Below are positions 35,243 to 44,399 of a stretch of 52,197 nt of DNA, one piece after another; position 1 is the stretch's first letter, and every line of letters begins with the position of its first letter. Source of the DNA: Atopobium sp. (GTDB lineage: Bacteria; Actinomycetota; Coriobacteriia; Coriobacteriales; Atopobiaceae); NCBI GenBank assembly GCA_022732885.1, contig JAIJTS010000012.1, positions 1-52,197 on the forward strand, in the 5' to 3' direction. A program made the translations under genes and the position numbers. The notes beneath the pieces are model-generated. The model was not told the origin of the DNA. It searched no databases and saw only the letters and a program-made list of their open reading frames with translations.

Positions 35243-36574
35243 ATGAGCTATTCGTCTAAGGTAATTGCGCAGCTCGAAGAGCGTTACGCAGATCAGCCAG
35301 AGTTCATACAGGCTGCAAAAGAAGTTCTTACTACTATTCAGCCAGCACTTGACACGCATCCAGAGTTTGAAAAGGTTGCTTTGCTTGAGCGTCTTGTTGA
35401 GCCTGAGCGTATTGTCATGTTCCGCGTTCCATGGATTGACGACGCTGGTAATGTACAGGTCAATCGTGGATATCGTATAGAGTTTAACTCCGCAATTGGA
35501 CCTTACAAGGGTGGTCTCCGTCTTCATCCAACCGTTAATCTTTCTATCCTGAAGTTCTTGGGCTTCGAGCAGATTTTCAAGAACTCCCTAACTACGCTTC
35601 CAATGGGCGGCGGCAAGGGCGGCTCTGATTTTGATCCAAAGGGCAAGTCCGACCGAGAGATCATGGCATTCTGCCAGTCGTTCATGACCGAGCTTTCTCG
35701 CCACATTGGTCCAAATACTGATGTTCCAGCTGGTGATATCGGTACCGGAGCTCGTGAGATTGGCTACATGTTTGGCCAGTACAAGCGCCTTCGCAACGAG
35801 TGGACTGGCGTCTTAACTGGTAAAGGCCTGACCTTTGGCGGCTCCCTTGCTCGTACCGAAGCTACCGGTTATGGCGCGGTTTACTTCCTCACACATATGC
35901 TAGCCGAGAAGAACGATTCTCTCGCAGGCAAGATGGTCTGCATCTCTGGTTCCGGAAACGTTGCTATCTACGCTGTTCAGAAGGCGCAACAACTTGGTGC
36001 AACTGTGGTAACCGTTTCTGACTCCTCAGGTTATGTCTATGACCCAGAGGGTATTGACGTTGAGCTGCTGAAAGACGTCAAGGAGGTCCGTCGCGCCCGC
36101 ATCAAGGAGTACGCCGACGCACGTCCTTCTGCAACTTTCTTCCCAGGTGAGCGTCCTTGGAGCCAGAAGTGCGACATTGCTATGCCATGTGCAACTCAGA
36201 ATGAGCTTGAGCTTGCTGACGTGCAGAAGCTTGTTGCCAATGGTGTCAAATATGTTGTTGAGGGCGCAAACATGCCAACCACTCTTGAGGCAACAAACTA
36301 CCTTATCGAGAATGGCGTCTTCTTCGCACCTGGCAAGGCTGCAAATGCAGGTGGCGTAGCTGTTTCTGGTCTTGAGATGTCCCAGAACGCCGAGCACCTT
36401 TCCTGGACGTTCGAAGAGGTAGACTCCAAGCTACAGGATATTATGGAGAGCATTTACACTGCTGCTTCAGAGGCTGCCGCAACATACGGCCACCCCGCCA
36501 ATCTGGTCTTTGGCGCAAATATTGCTGGCTTCCTTAAGGTTGCAGACGCAATGATGGCACAGGGCGTTTGCTAG
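35243..36574 (+). CDS. gdhA: Glutamate dehydrogenase, hexameric, probably NADP-specific
   Basis: Interconverts 2-oxoglutarate plus ammonia and glutamate. The ATG at 35243 follows AAAGGAG; a start at 35201 would add 14 residues without a site. The 443-residue length fits the small hexameric class. Motifs are MFRVPWIDDAGNVQVNRGYR, the substrate-binding PMGGGKGGSDFDPKGKSD with the catalytic lysine, and the nucleotide fold CISGSGNVAIYAVQKA. NADP specificity is the usual assignment for this class but was not tested. It stands alone, with a two-way terminator to the convergent glycosylase gene. Confidence 0.95.
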   Translation: MSYSSKVIAQLEERYADQPEFIQAAKEVLTTIQPALDTHPEFEKVALLERLVEPERIVMFRVPWIDDAGNVQVNRGYRIEFNSAIGPYKGGLRLHPTVNLSILKFLGFEQIFKNSLTTLPMGGGKGGSDFDPKGKSDREIMAFCQSFMTELSRHIGPNTDVPAGDIGTGAREIGYMFGQYKRLRNEWTGVLTGKGLTFGGSLARTEATGYGAVYFLTHMLAEKNDSLAGKMVCISGSGNVAIYAVQKAQQLGATVVTVSDSSGYVYDPEGIDVELLKDVKEVRRARIKEYADARPSATFFPGERPWSQKCDIAMPCATQNELELADVQKLVANGVKYVVEGANMPTTLEATNYLIENGVFFAPGKAANAGGVAVSGLEMSQNAEHLSWTFEEVDSKLQDIMESIYTAASEAAATYGHPANLVFGANIAGFLKVADAMMAQGVC

Positions 36575-36648
36575 CTCATAATCTATTTGGCGAGAAACCC
36601 GTTGTTACTGTATTTGCTTTCTCTACATCAATAGTTTTGCTTTAACTC

Positions 36649-36680
36649 AAAAAAGACCTTGGTCTCCCAAGGTCTTTTTT
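36649..36680. terminator. Two-way terminator between gdhA and the glycosylase gene
   Basis: AAAAAAGACCTTGG and CCAAGGTCTTTTTT form a perfect stem around TCTC. A- and T-runs at the two ends let it stop both convergent transcripts. Confidence 0.94.
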
Positions 36681-36689
36681 GTTTTCACT

Positions 36690-37289
36690 CTATGCACGCG
36701 AAACAAATTCATTTCCCTCAATGAAATAGCGCTTTGGAGCATCAACGTTTTTACTAATACCAACACGAGGTGAGCACCCTATCGTTTCTCCTGGTAGCAG
36801 GGGAGCAAAGTCCAGCACAAGTGGTTCAGCTGTTAGGTCATGCTCATACAGAGCTTTGTCGATGCCAAGCGCAGCGCATACTTTACCTGGGCCGTTAGTA
36901 AGATCGTGCAGCTTGAGCGGGTGCTTACGCACACGTCCTGCCTCACGGAGTTCGCGCATCACCTCTATGCCCTCAAGAGGCTCAACGGCGCGCACTAAGC
37001 ATCCGCTGCCAAAACCCTCAGGTCCACACACCACATTGCAGCAGTGATGCATGCCGTATGAAACGTACACATACAGGTGACCTGCAGGTCCAAACATAGC
37101 TGCGTTGCGTTCGCTAGGTCCACCAAACGCATGACTCGCAGGATCATCTTGGTCGTACGCCTCTGTCTCCACAATTCTTGCAACTAGTTTGTGTTTCTCG
37201 CCATTAAGCGTAATTGTCCTCGTCAGAGTGCATCCCAAAAGCAGTGGCGCGGCCACATCTGAGGGATTCTCTAGAAAATCTGGAAACAT
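36690..37289 (-). CDS. 3-methyladenine DNA glycosylase (AAG/Mpg family)
   Basis: Base-excision repair enzyme that removes alkylated purines such as 3-methyladenine. The 199-residue length is normal. The catalytic region is RIVETEAYDQDDPASHAFGG, followed by YVYVSYGMHHCCNVV, both characteristic of the AAG fold. It is divergent from carA; its start codon lies about 40 bases from the PyrR-type site of the carA leader, so the two promoters overlap. Confidence 0.92.
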   Translation of the reverse strand: MFPDFLENPSDVAAPLLLGCTLTRTITLNGEKHKLVARIVETEAYDQDDPASHAFGGPSERNAAMFGPAGHLYVYVSYGMHHCCNVVCGPEGFGSGCLVRAVEPLEGIEVMRELREAGRVRKHPLKLHDLTNGPGKVCAALGIDKALYEHDLTAEPLVLDFAPLLPGETIGCSPRVGISKNVDAPKRYFIEGNEFVSRA

Positions 37290-37314
37290 GTCATCTCCTT
37301 TATTGGTTATGCGC

Positions 37315-37320
37315 TACAAT
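37315..37320 (+). promoter_or_regulatory. Probable -10 box of carA-carB
   Basis: TACAAT lies nine bases before the predicted PyrR-binding site, which would put the transcript start right at that site. I see no good -35 box. Confidence 0.35.
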
Positions 37321-37328
37321 ACTACCAA

Positions 37329-37419
37329 CCTTTAAGGACGGTGCGAGACACCGGCAAGGCCCCATAGCGTTGAGTGCGCATGTTCGCTGTTGAGCCTCCA
37401 TAAGGAGTGCTCTTTTTTT
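37329..37419 (+). promoter_or_regulatory. PyrR-type attenuator leader of carA-carB
   Basis: The leader begins with CCTTTAAGG and ends its first element with CAAGG (37355-37359). In between, CGGTG and CACCG pair around the loop CGAGA. This matches the arrangement of known PyrR binding loops, a CCUU/AAGG base stem and a GAG-containing loop. A terminator follows: GAGC-CTCC pairs with GGAG-GCTC with one bulged T (37392-37412), then seven T. UMP-bound PyrR should favour this terminator and shut off carAB. I did not trace a full antiterminator pairing in 37360-37391. The pyrR gene is not in the window. Confidence 0.72.
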
Positions 37420-37455
37420 ATGGCTCGACATGCTCCCACGCAGATCGGAGAGTAT

Positions 37456-38709
37456 ATGAATCCACTGGCAAGTGCCACCTCGCAGCCTCGTGCGCTGCTT
37501 GTTCTCGAAGACGGAACAACCTTTGAAGGGAGGTGCTGTGGTGCTAGCGGAGAGACCTTCGGTGAGATTGTTTTTAACACGTCTATGACCGGCTACCAAG
37601 AGATTATCTCCGATCCAAGTTACGCCGGCCAGATTGTAACGCTAACCTATCCGCAGGTAGGCAACTACGGCATTGATCCTGCGGTCATGCAGCGAGACAC
37701 CCTGCACCTGCGTGGCTTTGTCGTGCACGACATGTGCTACGAACCAAGCAACTGGACATCCAAGCAGAGCCTGCCAGAGTTCCTGCAGGAAAACGGCGTC
37801 GTTGCCATCGAGGGCATCGACACTCGCGCGCTGACCATGCACCTGCGCGACTTTGGCGCACAGAGGGCGGCCATCTCTACCGAGGACCTGGACCCCGCCC
37901 ACCTGCTCGCGCGCGTCCAGGCATCGCCCAACATCTCCGAGCACAACTTTGTCCCTAACGTGTCCGTTGACGCGCCTTATGTGGTTTCCGCTACGTCCAA
38001 GAAGCGCTTCAACGTTGTCGCGTACGACTGTGGCGAGAAGAACGGCATTCACCAAGGTCTTGCGGCAAACGGCTGCGAGGTCACGGTTGTACCATGGAAC
38101 ACACCTGCTAAGGATGCCTTGGCCTACAACCCAGACGGCATCTTCTTCTCCAACGGTCCTGGTGACCCAGAGCAGGTTGACGCTACGCAGGAGGCCGCTC
38201 GCGGCGTTCTAGGCAAGGTTCCTGTCTTTGGTATCTGCCTGGGCAATCAGATGCTCTCCATGGTTGCAGGTGCAGATATCGAGAAACTCAAATTTGGACA
38301 CCACGGTGGCAACGAACCAGTTATGAATCTTCTAACCGGCAAGGTAGAGATTACTGCTCAAAACCACAACTATGGTCTAGTTTTCCCAAGCCTGGGCAAG
38401 CTTATTGCAGAGGAGTCCGGTGGAATCTCCGAGCACTTTGACAACCTCTGTGAGTGGTCCGCAAGGCGCATTGCTCCTGTTGTCCAGACAAAGGAGTTTG
38501 GCCGCGTCAGGCTTACACACGTCAATCTTAATGATGGAACTCCAGAGGGCATTCAATTCCTGGATGTCCCTGCATTTTCTGTCCAGTATCACCCTGAGGC
38601 AAGCCCAGGACCTCACGATTCATCCTACTTGTTCAAGGCGTTTGCACGTTTGATGGAGGGACAGTCTGACTATCTTGCCATCGACGTTCGTGAGGGGAGG
38701 CGCTTCTAA
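37456..38709 (+). CDS. carA: Carbamoyl-phosphate synthase small subunit
   Basis: Glutamine amidotransferase subunit that feeds ammonia to CarB for pyrimidine and arginine synthesis. The ATG at 37456 follows CGGAGAG; earlier in-frame starts at 37390 and 37420 lie within or directly against the leader terminator. The 417-residue protein has an N-terminal CarA domain (VLEDGTTFEGRCCG) and a class I amidotransferase domain. The nucleophile is in FGICLGNQMLSM and the His-Glu pair in SVQYHPEASPGPHD. The residue after the nucleophile-loop glycine is N, where E. coli has H. The central region has notably high GC. The stop overlaps the carB start by one base. Confidence 0.95.
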   Translation: MNPLASATSQPRALLVLEDGTTFEGRCCGASGETFGEIVFNTSMTGYQEIISDPSYAGQIVTLTYPQVGNYGIDPAVMQRDTLHLRGFVVHDMCYEPSNWTSKQSLPEFLQENGVVAIEGIDTRALTMHLRDFGAQRAAISTEDLDPAHLLARVQASPNISEHNFVPNVSVDAPYVVSATSKKRFNVVAYDCGEKNGIHQGLAANGCEVTVVPWNTPAKDALAYNPDGIFFSNGPGDPEQVDATQEAARGVLGKVPVFGICLGNQMLSMVAGADIEKLKFGHHGGNEPVMNLLTGKVEITAQNHNYGLVFPSLGKLIAEESGGISEHFDNLCEWSARRIAPVVQTKEFGRVRLTHVNLNDGTPEGIQFLDVPAFSVQYHPEASPGPHDSSYLFKAFARLMEGQSDYLAIDVREGRRF

Positions 38710-41700
38710 TGCCAAAGCGTACTGATATTAAGAAAATCCTGGTCATTGGCTCTGGTCCAATTGTTATTGGTCAGGCATGCGAGTTTGACTATTCCGGCAC
38801 CCAGGCATGTCGCGCTCTTCGCAAAGAGGGCTTTGAGGTTGTTCTGGTTAACTCAAACCCAGCAACTATCATGACTGACCCAGAAACCGCAGATAGAACC
38901 TACGTTGAGCCAATCACCGTTGAGTCCGTAACTCGCGTCATTGAGCGCGAGCGCCCTGATGCGCTTCTGCCAAACATGGGCGGACAAACTGCCCTGAACT
39001 GCACCATTGGCCTTGGCGAGGCAGGCGTTCTTGACAAGTACAACATAGAGGTCATCGGCTGCAATCTGGAGTCTATCCGCACCGGTGAGGACCGCGAACT
39101 CTTCAGCGAGGCAGTCCAGGACATTGGCCTTGAGGTTGCTCGCGCAGACATCGCTCACTCCATGGAAGACGCTCAGCGCATTGTTGCTGAGCTGGGATAC
39201 CCTGTGGTTATTCGCCCAAGCTTCACCCTTGGCGGTGCGGGCGGCGGCATTGCACATACCCCAGAAGAGCTCGTAGAGATTGTGGAGCAGGGCCTCCTGC
39301 TTTCTCCAGAGCATGAGGTGCTGGTAGAAGAGTCTATTGAGGGCTGGAAAGAGATTGAGATGGAGGTCATGCGCGATACCGCAGGTAACGGTATTGTTGT
39401 CTGCTCCATCGAAAACCTTGATCCAATGGGTGTCCACACGGGAGACTCAATCACCGTTGCTCCAGCTCAGACGCTCACCGATGAAGAGCTCCAGAACCTC
39501 CGCGACTATTCCATCGCTATTCTCGAGCGTGTAGGTGTTGCCTGCGGCGGTTCCAACGTCCAGTTTGCGGTTAATCCAACTAACGGCCGCGTCATCGTCA
39601 TTGAGATGAACCCTCGTGTCAGTCGTTCTTCCGCGCTTGCTTCCAAGGCAACCGGTTTCCCCATTGCAAAGATGGCTGCGCTGCTTTCTGTTGGCTACAC
39701 GCTTGATGAGATTACCAACGACATCACCAAGGCAACTCCAGCCGCCTTTGAGCCTTCTATCGATTACTGTGTGGTCAAGGTTCCTCGCTTTGCCTTTGTC
39801 AAGTTCAAGGGCACCAGCCGCGTTTTGACCACCCGTATGAAGTCGGTCGGCGAGGCTATGGCTATGGGCAGGACCTTTGAGGAGGCTCTGCAAAAGGCGC
39901 TTCGTTCCTTGGAGCAAGATCGCGCTGGTCTGGGCGCTGACGGTCACGATGTCTTTGACGAGAAAAACTTTGATGAGCTGGTTAGCAAGCCAACCCCAGA
40001 GCGTATTTTCTACGTTGCAGAGGCTCTGCGCAGAAACTGGAGCGTTGAGCGCATCCACGATATGACTGGTATTGATCCATGGTATTTGCACCGTATGGCA
40101 GGTATCATCAACGCTGAGAAACGCATCAAAGAGCTGGGACTTTCTGGTCTCACCGCCGATAACATGCTTGCCGCCAAGCAGCTGGGCTTCTCGGATGAGC
40201 AGCTTGCACACCTTACTGATACCAAGACAGACGTTGTCCGCGCCGTGAGGGAAGTGCTGGGTGTTCGCCCGCAGATCAAGACCGTAGATACCTGCGGTGG
40301 CGAGTTTGGCGCAACCACGCAGTACCACTACGTTACCTACGAGAAGGGCAACGCTACAGAGTACGTGAAGGCAGAAAAACCACGCGTTATGATTCTTTCT
40401 GCTGGTCCTAACCGCATTGGCCAGGGTATTGAGTTTGACTACTGCTGCGTACATGCTGCTTACGCTCTTCGCGAACAGGGCTATGAGACCGTCATGGTCA
40501 ACTGCAATCCAGAGACCGTCTCCACAGACTATGACACCTCCGACCGTCTGTATTTCCAGCCTCTGACCTTCGAAGATGTTATGGATGTCATTGAGGTTGA
40601 GAAGCCAGAAGGCGTCATCGTCACCCTTGGCGGCCAGACTCCAATCAAGCTTGCTCGCGCCCTCAAAGACGCTGGCGTTCCTATCATGGGCACTCAGCCA
40701 GAGGCAATTGACCTGGCAGAGGACCGCGACCGCTTTGCAGCCCTTCTTGACCGCTTGAACATTGCCTGCCCACCTTCGGCAGTTGCTTCTACCATGGACG
40801 AGGCTCGCGACGCTGCGCGCCGCATTGGTTACCCGTTGATTGTCCGCCCAAGCTACGTTCTTGGCGGCCGCGGCATGGCCATTGTCTACGACGATTCCGA
40901 CCTGGTCACCTACATGGAGTCAGCTACGCACGTCACACCAGACCGTCCTGTCTACCTGGATGCCTTCCTTGAGGATGCCATTGAGCTGGATGTTGACGCG
41001 CTCTGCGATACTGAGGAGTGCTACGTAGGCTCCGTCCTGGAGCACATCGAGGAGTGCGGTATTCACTCGGGCGACTCCGCCTGCTGCTGGCCGCCCTTCT
41101 CGCTCTCTGAAAAGATTGTTGACCAGATTAGAGCCATCACCAAAAAGCTGGCCCTTGCCTGCGGCATCCGAGGCCTTCTGAACATCCAGTATGCCGTCCG
41201 CGACGAACACGTCTTTGTTATTGAGCTCAATCCTCGCGCTTCTAGAACCGTGCCATTCTCGTCAAAGGCAACTGGCGTTTCTCTGGCCAAATACGCATCT
41301 CGCATCATGGCTGGCGAGAAGATCAGCGAGCTTAGAGCACAAGGCCTGCTTCCAGACGAGAAACGCACCGTCGATTACTACGTGGTCAAAGAGGCGGTTA
41401 TGCCTTGGTCTAGATTCCCTGGTGCAGACTCAATCCTTGGACCTGAGATGAAATCTACCGGCGAGGTCATGGGTATTGCCCGCACCTTCCCAGCAGCGTA
41501 CGCAAAGACTCGCGAGGCAGTTGAGAACAAGCTTCCCGAGCAGGGCTCCGTCTTCATCAGCGTGTGTGACCGTGATAAGCGCGCTATTGCTCCTGTTGCA
41601 ATGGCTCTAGAGAACCTTGGTTACGGTATCTACACTACAGGTGGTACAGCAAAGACACTGCGCGCGGCTGGAATTGACTGCACTACCGTCAACCGCATTT

Positions 41701-41930
41701 CCGATGGTCATCCAAACGTTGTTGACCTTATGCGCGATAAGACCGTCAGCTTCATCATCAATACACCTCACGGTCACGAGGCTCACAGCGACGGCACTAA
41801 GATGCGCGCAGAGGCTGTCAGCCAGGGCATTACCTGCGTTACCGCAATGTCTGCAGCAACTGCTCTTATCCAGGCACTTGCAGCAGCAAGAAAGAGCGAG
41901 CCAGAGACATTTGCATTGCAAGATCTTTAA
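38709..41930 (+). CDS. carB: Carbamoyl-phosphate synthase large subunit
   Basis: Builds carbamoyl phosphate from bicarbonate, ammonia and two ATP. The 1073 residues match the family. Two homologous ATP-grasp halves are visible: the first begins KKILVIGSGPIVIGQACEFD and the second, near residue 555, MILSAGPNRIGQGIEFDYC. Each has a glycine-rich lid (RPSFTLGGAGGGIA and RPSYVLGGRGMAIV). The last ~140 residues form the MGS-like regulatory domain (YGIYTTGGTAKTLRAAG), where UMP and ornithine act in E. coli. It overlaps carA by one base and ends at the terminator at 41967. Confidence 0.97.
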   Translation: MPKRTDIKKILVIGSGPIVIGQACEFDYSGTQACRALRKEGFEVVLVNSNPATIMTDPETADRTYVEPITVESVTRVIERERPDALLPNMGGQTALNCTIGLGEAGVLDKYNIEVIGCNLESIRTGEDRELFSEAVQDIGLEVARADIAHSMEDAQRIVAELGYPVVIRPSFTLGGAGGGIAHTPEELVEIVEQGLLLSPEHEVLVEESIEGWKEIEMEVMRDTAGNGIVVCSIENLDPMGVHTGDSITVAPAQTLTDEELQNLRDYSIAILERVGVACGGSNVQFAVNPTNGRVIVIEMNPRVSRSSALASKATGFPIAKMAALLSVGYTLDEITNDITKATPAAFEPSIDYCVVKVPRFAFVKFKGTSRVLTTRMKSVGEAMAMGRTFEEALQKALRSLEQDRAGLGADGHDVFDEKNFDELVSKPTPERIFYVAEALRRNWSVERIHDMTGIDPWYLHRMAGIINAEKRIKELGLSGLTADNMLAAKQLGFSDEQLAHLTDTKTDVVRAVREVLGVRPQIKTVDTCGGEFGATTQYHYVTYEKGNATEYVKAEKPRVMILSAGPNRIGQGIEFDYCCVHAAYALREQGYETVMVNCNPETVSTDYDTSDRLYFQPLTFEDVMDVIEVEKPEGVIVTLGGQTPIKLARALKDAGVPIMGTQPEAIDLAEDRDRFAALLDRLNIACPPSAVASTMDEARDAARRIGYPLIVRPSYVLGGRGMAIVYDDSDLVTYMESATHVTPDRPVYLDAFLEDAIELDVDALCDTEECYVGSVLEHIEECGIHSGDSACCWPPFSLSEKIVDQIRAITKKLALACGIRGLLNIQYAVRDEHVFVIELNPRASRTVPFSSKATGVSLAKYASRIMAGEKISELRAQGLLPDEKRTVDYYVVKEAVMPWSRFPGADSILGPEMKSTGEVMGIARTFPAAYAKTREAVENKLPEQGSVFISVCDRDKRAIAPVAMALENLGYGIYTTGGTAKTLRAAGIDCTTVNRISDGHPNVVDLMRDKTVSFIINTPHGHEAHSDGTKMRAEAVSQGITCVTAMSAATALIQALAAARKSEPETFALQDL

Positions 41931-41966
41931 AACACGCTTGGTAGATGAGCTTTTTACTTGAAGTTG

Positions 41967-41997
41967 GACCGGTCTTGAAAAAGACCGGTCTTTTTTC
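41967..41997 (+). terminator. Intrinsic terminator of carA-carB
   Basis: GACCGGTCTT and AAGACCGGTC form a perfect stem capped by a GAAA tetraloop and followed by six T. Confidence 0.94.
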
Positions 41998-42049
41998 GTG
42001 AGGGAAGTGTTTAGAATGCGAAGTTCTCCTAGTGAAGAGCGCAAAAGTT

Positions 42050-42058
42050 TGTTATTAT
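42050..42058 (+). promoter_or_regulatory. Extended -10 promoter of tRNA-Leu
   Basis: TGT followed by TATTAT (five of six matches) lies 19 bases before the tRNA. The layout is the same as before tRNA-His. Confidence 0.4.
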
Positions 42059-42077
42059 TGCAAGGCTGCATAAATAT

Positions 42078-42163
42078 GCGGGCGTGGCGGAACTGGCAGA
42101 CGCGCTAGATTTAGGTTCTAGTGGACTAAGTCCGTGGGGGTTCGATTCCCTCCGCCCGCACCA
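42078..42163 (+). tRNA. tRNA-Leu (anticodon TAG)
   Basis: An 86-base class II tRNA with a long variable arm and an encoded CCA. The anticodon loop TTTAGGT gives TAG, reading CUN codons. The acceptor GCGGGCG/CGCCCGC is perfect. It ends 59 bases before tig with no terminator between, so read-through into tig is possible. Confidence 0.97.
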
Positions 42164-42222
42164 TGCAGAAATTTGGTTAAGAGCTGGTACGCCAGCATTT
42201 TTTACGAGACACTGGAGGAACG

Positions 42223-43632
42223 TTGAACATCACCGTTACCGCAGATAAGCCAGTTGACGAGAAACTCACCGTCAAGGTTACAGTTCCTGCTGCAGAGGTA
42301 GACGCTGCCATTAAGCAGGCTTACAAGGACATTGCAAACAAGTATTCCTTCCAGGGTTTCCGCAAGGGTCGTGCACCTCGTCCTGTCATTGATGGCATTG
42401 TTGGCCGCGAGGCAGTCCTTGCTCAGGCAACCAACGATCTTCTCGGCGCAGCAGAGCCACAGCTTCTTGAGGAGCTTGACCTTGTTCCTGTTGGCCGTGG
42501 TGATTACAACCAGGATGCAGACCTTCCTATTGAGGGTCAGGATTACGCCTATGAGGTAGTCTTCAACGTTCGTCCTGAGGCTAAGCTTGATTCTTACGAT
42601 GCTCCTGCAATTAACATGCCTCCAAATGAGGCTACTGAGGCTGAGGTTGATCACCAGATTAAGCAGCTTCTTTCTTACCAGGCTAAGTTTGAGAACACCA
42701 AGGAGAAGCGCGCTGTTAAAGAGGGCGACACCATTGGTGTAGACATCAAGAACATTGAGGGCGCTGCTCACATGGAGGGCGAGGACCGCGTTCTTACCCT
42801 TAACGGCACCCAGGCTCCAAAAGAGCTTGAGGAAGCACTCATCGGTATGAAGCCAGGTGAGGAGAAAGAGGTCAAGTGGACTCACAGCCACACTCACGGC
42901 GATGAGGTTCACTCCCATGATTACGATATTAACGTCAAGGTTGTTGCTCACAAGAAGTCCGTTACTCCAGAGCTGACTGATGAGCTTGCAAAGACCGCCT
43001 TTGGTTATGACACTGTCGAGAAACTCCGTGAGGCAGTTAAGTCTGAGATTGAGTCTGACAAGAAGAATTCTCTTCCAACTCTTAAAGAGGACCGCGTTGT
43101 TGAGGCTGTAGGTAAGCGTCTTCAGCTTGAAGAGATCCCAGAGGAGTACAAGAACGAGGTCTTCAATGAGATTGCTCAGGAGTTCCTGAATGGTCTTCAG
43201 CAGCAGGGCATGACTCTTGATATGTTCCTGGCTGCACGCGGCATTAAGACTGATGACTTCATCTCTGATCTTCGCGTTCAGGCTGAGGAGCGCGCACGTC
43301 AGTCCCTGGCTCTTGACGCAGTGGCTGCAGAGCTTAAGCTTGAGGCAACTGAGGATGACATCCGCGCAGAGTTTGAGCGCGCTAATGTTCCTAACGTTGA
43401 GTCTGCAATTGAGGAGTGGCGCAAGGCTGGCCGTCTTCCTGCAATCCGTGAGTCCATCCGTCGCTCTAAGGCTCTTGATTGGCTGCGCGATAACGCAACC
43501 GTTACCGTTGTCGACGAGATTGCTGAGGCTGCTAAGGAAGAGCAGAAGGCAGAGAAGAAGCCTGCTAAGAAAGCTCCTGCTAAGAAGAAGGCAGCTAAGA
43601 AGGACGAGGACGCAAAGAAGGACGCTGAGTAG
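42223..43632 (+). CDS. tig: Trigger factor, ribosome-bound chaperone
   Basis: Peptidyl-prolyl isomerase and chaperone that meets nascent chains at the ribosome exit. The start is a TTG at 42223 with GGAGGAA two bases upstream; the N-terminus NITVTADKPVDEKLTVKVTV supports it. The ribosome-binding loop is FQGFRKGRAPRPVI. An FKBP-like domain follows (about residues 160-245), then the helical C-terminal domain. The tail is Lys/Ala-rich (AKKAPAKKKAAKKDEDAKKD), which is unusual in E. coli but common in actinobacterial trigger factors. The 469-residue length fits. The tig-clpP-clpX order is conserved across bacteria. Confidence 0.96.
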   Translation: MNITVTADKPVDEKLTVKVTVPAAEVDAAIKQAYKDIANKYSFQGFRKGRAPRPVIDGIVGREAVLAQATNDLLGAAEPQLLEELDLVPVGRGDYNQDADLPIEGQDYAYEVVFNVRPEAKLDSYDAPAINMPPNEATEAEVDHQIKQLLSYQAKFENTKEKRAVKEGDTIGVDIKNIEGAAHMEGEDRVLTLNGTQAPKELEEALIGMKPGEEKEVKWTHSHTHGDEVHSHDYDINVKVVAHKKSVTPELTDELAKTAFGYDTVEKLREAVKSEIESDKKNSLPTLKEDRVVEAVGKRLQLEEIPEEYKNEVFNEIAQEFLNGLQQQGMTLDMFLAARGIKTDDFISDLRVQAEERARQSLALDAVAAELKLEATEDDIRAEFERANVPNVESAIEEWRKAGRLPAIRESIRRSKALDWLRDNATVTVVDEIAEAAKEEQKAEKKPAKKAPAKKKAAKKDEDAKKDAE

Positions 43633-43698
43633 TCCGCAGCTGGTTGGGTTTCTCGCCAGAAAGACTGCGCCAAAAAGTTGCAGTTACTTTGAATTTTT

Positions 43699-43734
43699 CA
43701 TACCCCGGGTTAGAGACATGCTTCCCGGGGTATG
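43699..43734 (+). terminator. Strong hairpin between tig and clpP
   Basis: CATACCCCGGG and CCCGGGGTATG pair perfectly around a 14-base loop, followed by TTTCTAAGG. The T-run is short, so it may be a partial terminator or a processing site, separating tig from clpP-clpX output. Confidence 0.6.
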
Positions 43735-43764
43735 TTTCTAAGGAAAGACCTTTGAAGGAGGATT

Positions 43765-44373
43765 ATGCATTATCCAACAAACATTCCAACCGTTCCGTAT
43801 GTTATTGAGCAGACTCCTCGTGGTGAGCGTACCTATGACATCTACTCCAGACTGCTCAATGATCGTATTGTTTTCTTGGGTGAGCCAGTAACGCGTGATT
43901 CTGCAAATCTGGTCATTGCACAGCTTTTACACCTTGAGAGCCAAGATCCAGATAAGGATATTTCTCTCTACATTGACTCTCCTGGTGGAGATGTTTATGC
44001 AGGTCTGGGTATTCTTGATACCATGAACTTCATTAAGCCTGATGTTTCTACTATCTGCGTTGGTATGGCAGCCTCTATGGGCGCTGTTCTTCTTGCAGCT
44101 GGTGCAAAGGGTAAGCGTCTTGCGCTCCCTAACTCTATGGTTATGATTCACCAGCCATCCAGCGGTGTTCAGGGTCAGCAGACTGATATTCAGATTGTTG
44201 CAGATGAGACAAAGTGGATTCGCCAGCACCTCAATGAGCTGCTTTCGGATTATACTGGACAGCCTATCGAGAAGGTCAATGTAGACACCGAGCGCGATAA
44301 TTATCTTCGTGCACAACAGGCTTGTGACTACGGCCTGGTTGACCGCGTTATCTCTTCTCGTAACGATCAATAA
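43765..44373 (+). CDS. clpP: ATP-dependent Clp protease proteolytic subunit
   Basis: Serine protease that forms the barrel of the ClpXP and other Clp proteases. The 202-residue length is usual. The catalytic triad is S104 (GMAASMGAVLL), H129 (VMIHQPS) and D178 (TERDNYL). The ribosome-binding site GAAGGAGG precedes the ATG closely. It is followed after 26 bases by clpX, its partner unfoldase. Actinobacteria often carry two clpP genes; only one is in this window. Confidence 0.97.
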   Translation: MHYPTNIPTVPYVIEQTPRGERTYDIYSRLLNDRIVFLGEPVTRDSANLVIAQLLHLESQDPDKDISLYIDSPGGDVYAGLGILDTMNFIKPDVSTICVGMAASMGAVLLAAGAKGKRLALPNSMVMIHQPSSGVQGQQTDIQIVADETKWIRQHLNELLSDYTGQPIEKVNVDTERDNYLRAQQACDYGLVDRVISSRNDQ

Positions 44374-44399
44374 TTGTTCTCGTATTGAGGATTTAAGTT

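Noticed and set aside
37390..37455. Earlier in-frame starts for carA (TTG 37390, ATG 37420)
   Set aside because: They lie within or directly against the leader terminator and lack a suitably placed ribosome-binding site; 37456 has one.
39447..40454. A 335-codon minus-strand frame inside carB
   Set aside because: It is an antisense shadow of strongly biased carB codons; carB is intact with all motifs.
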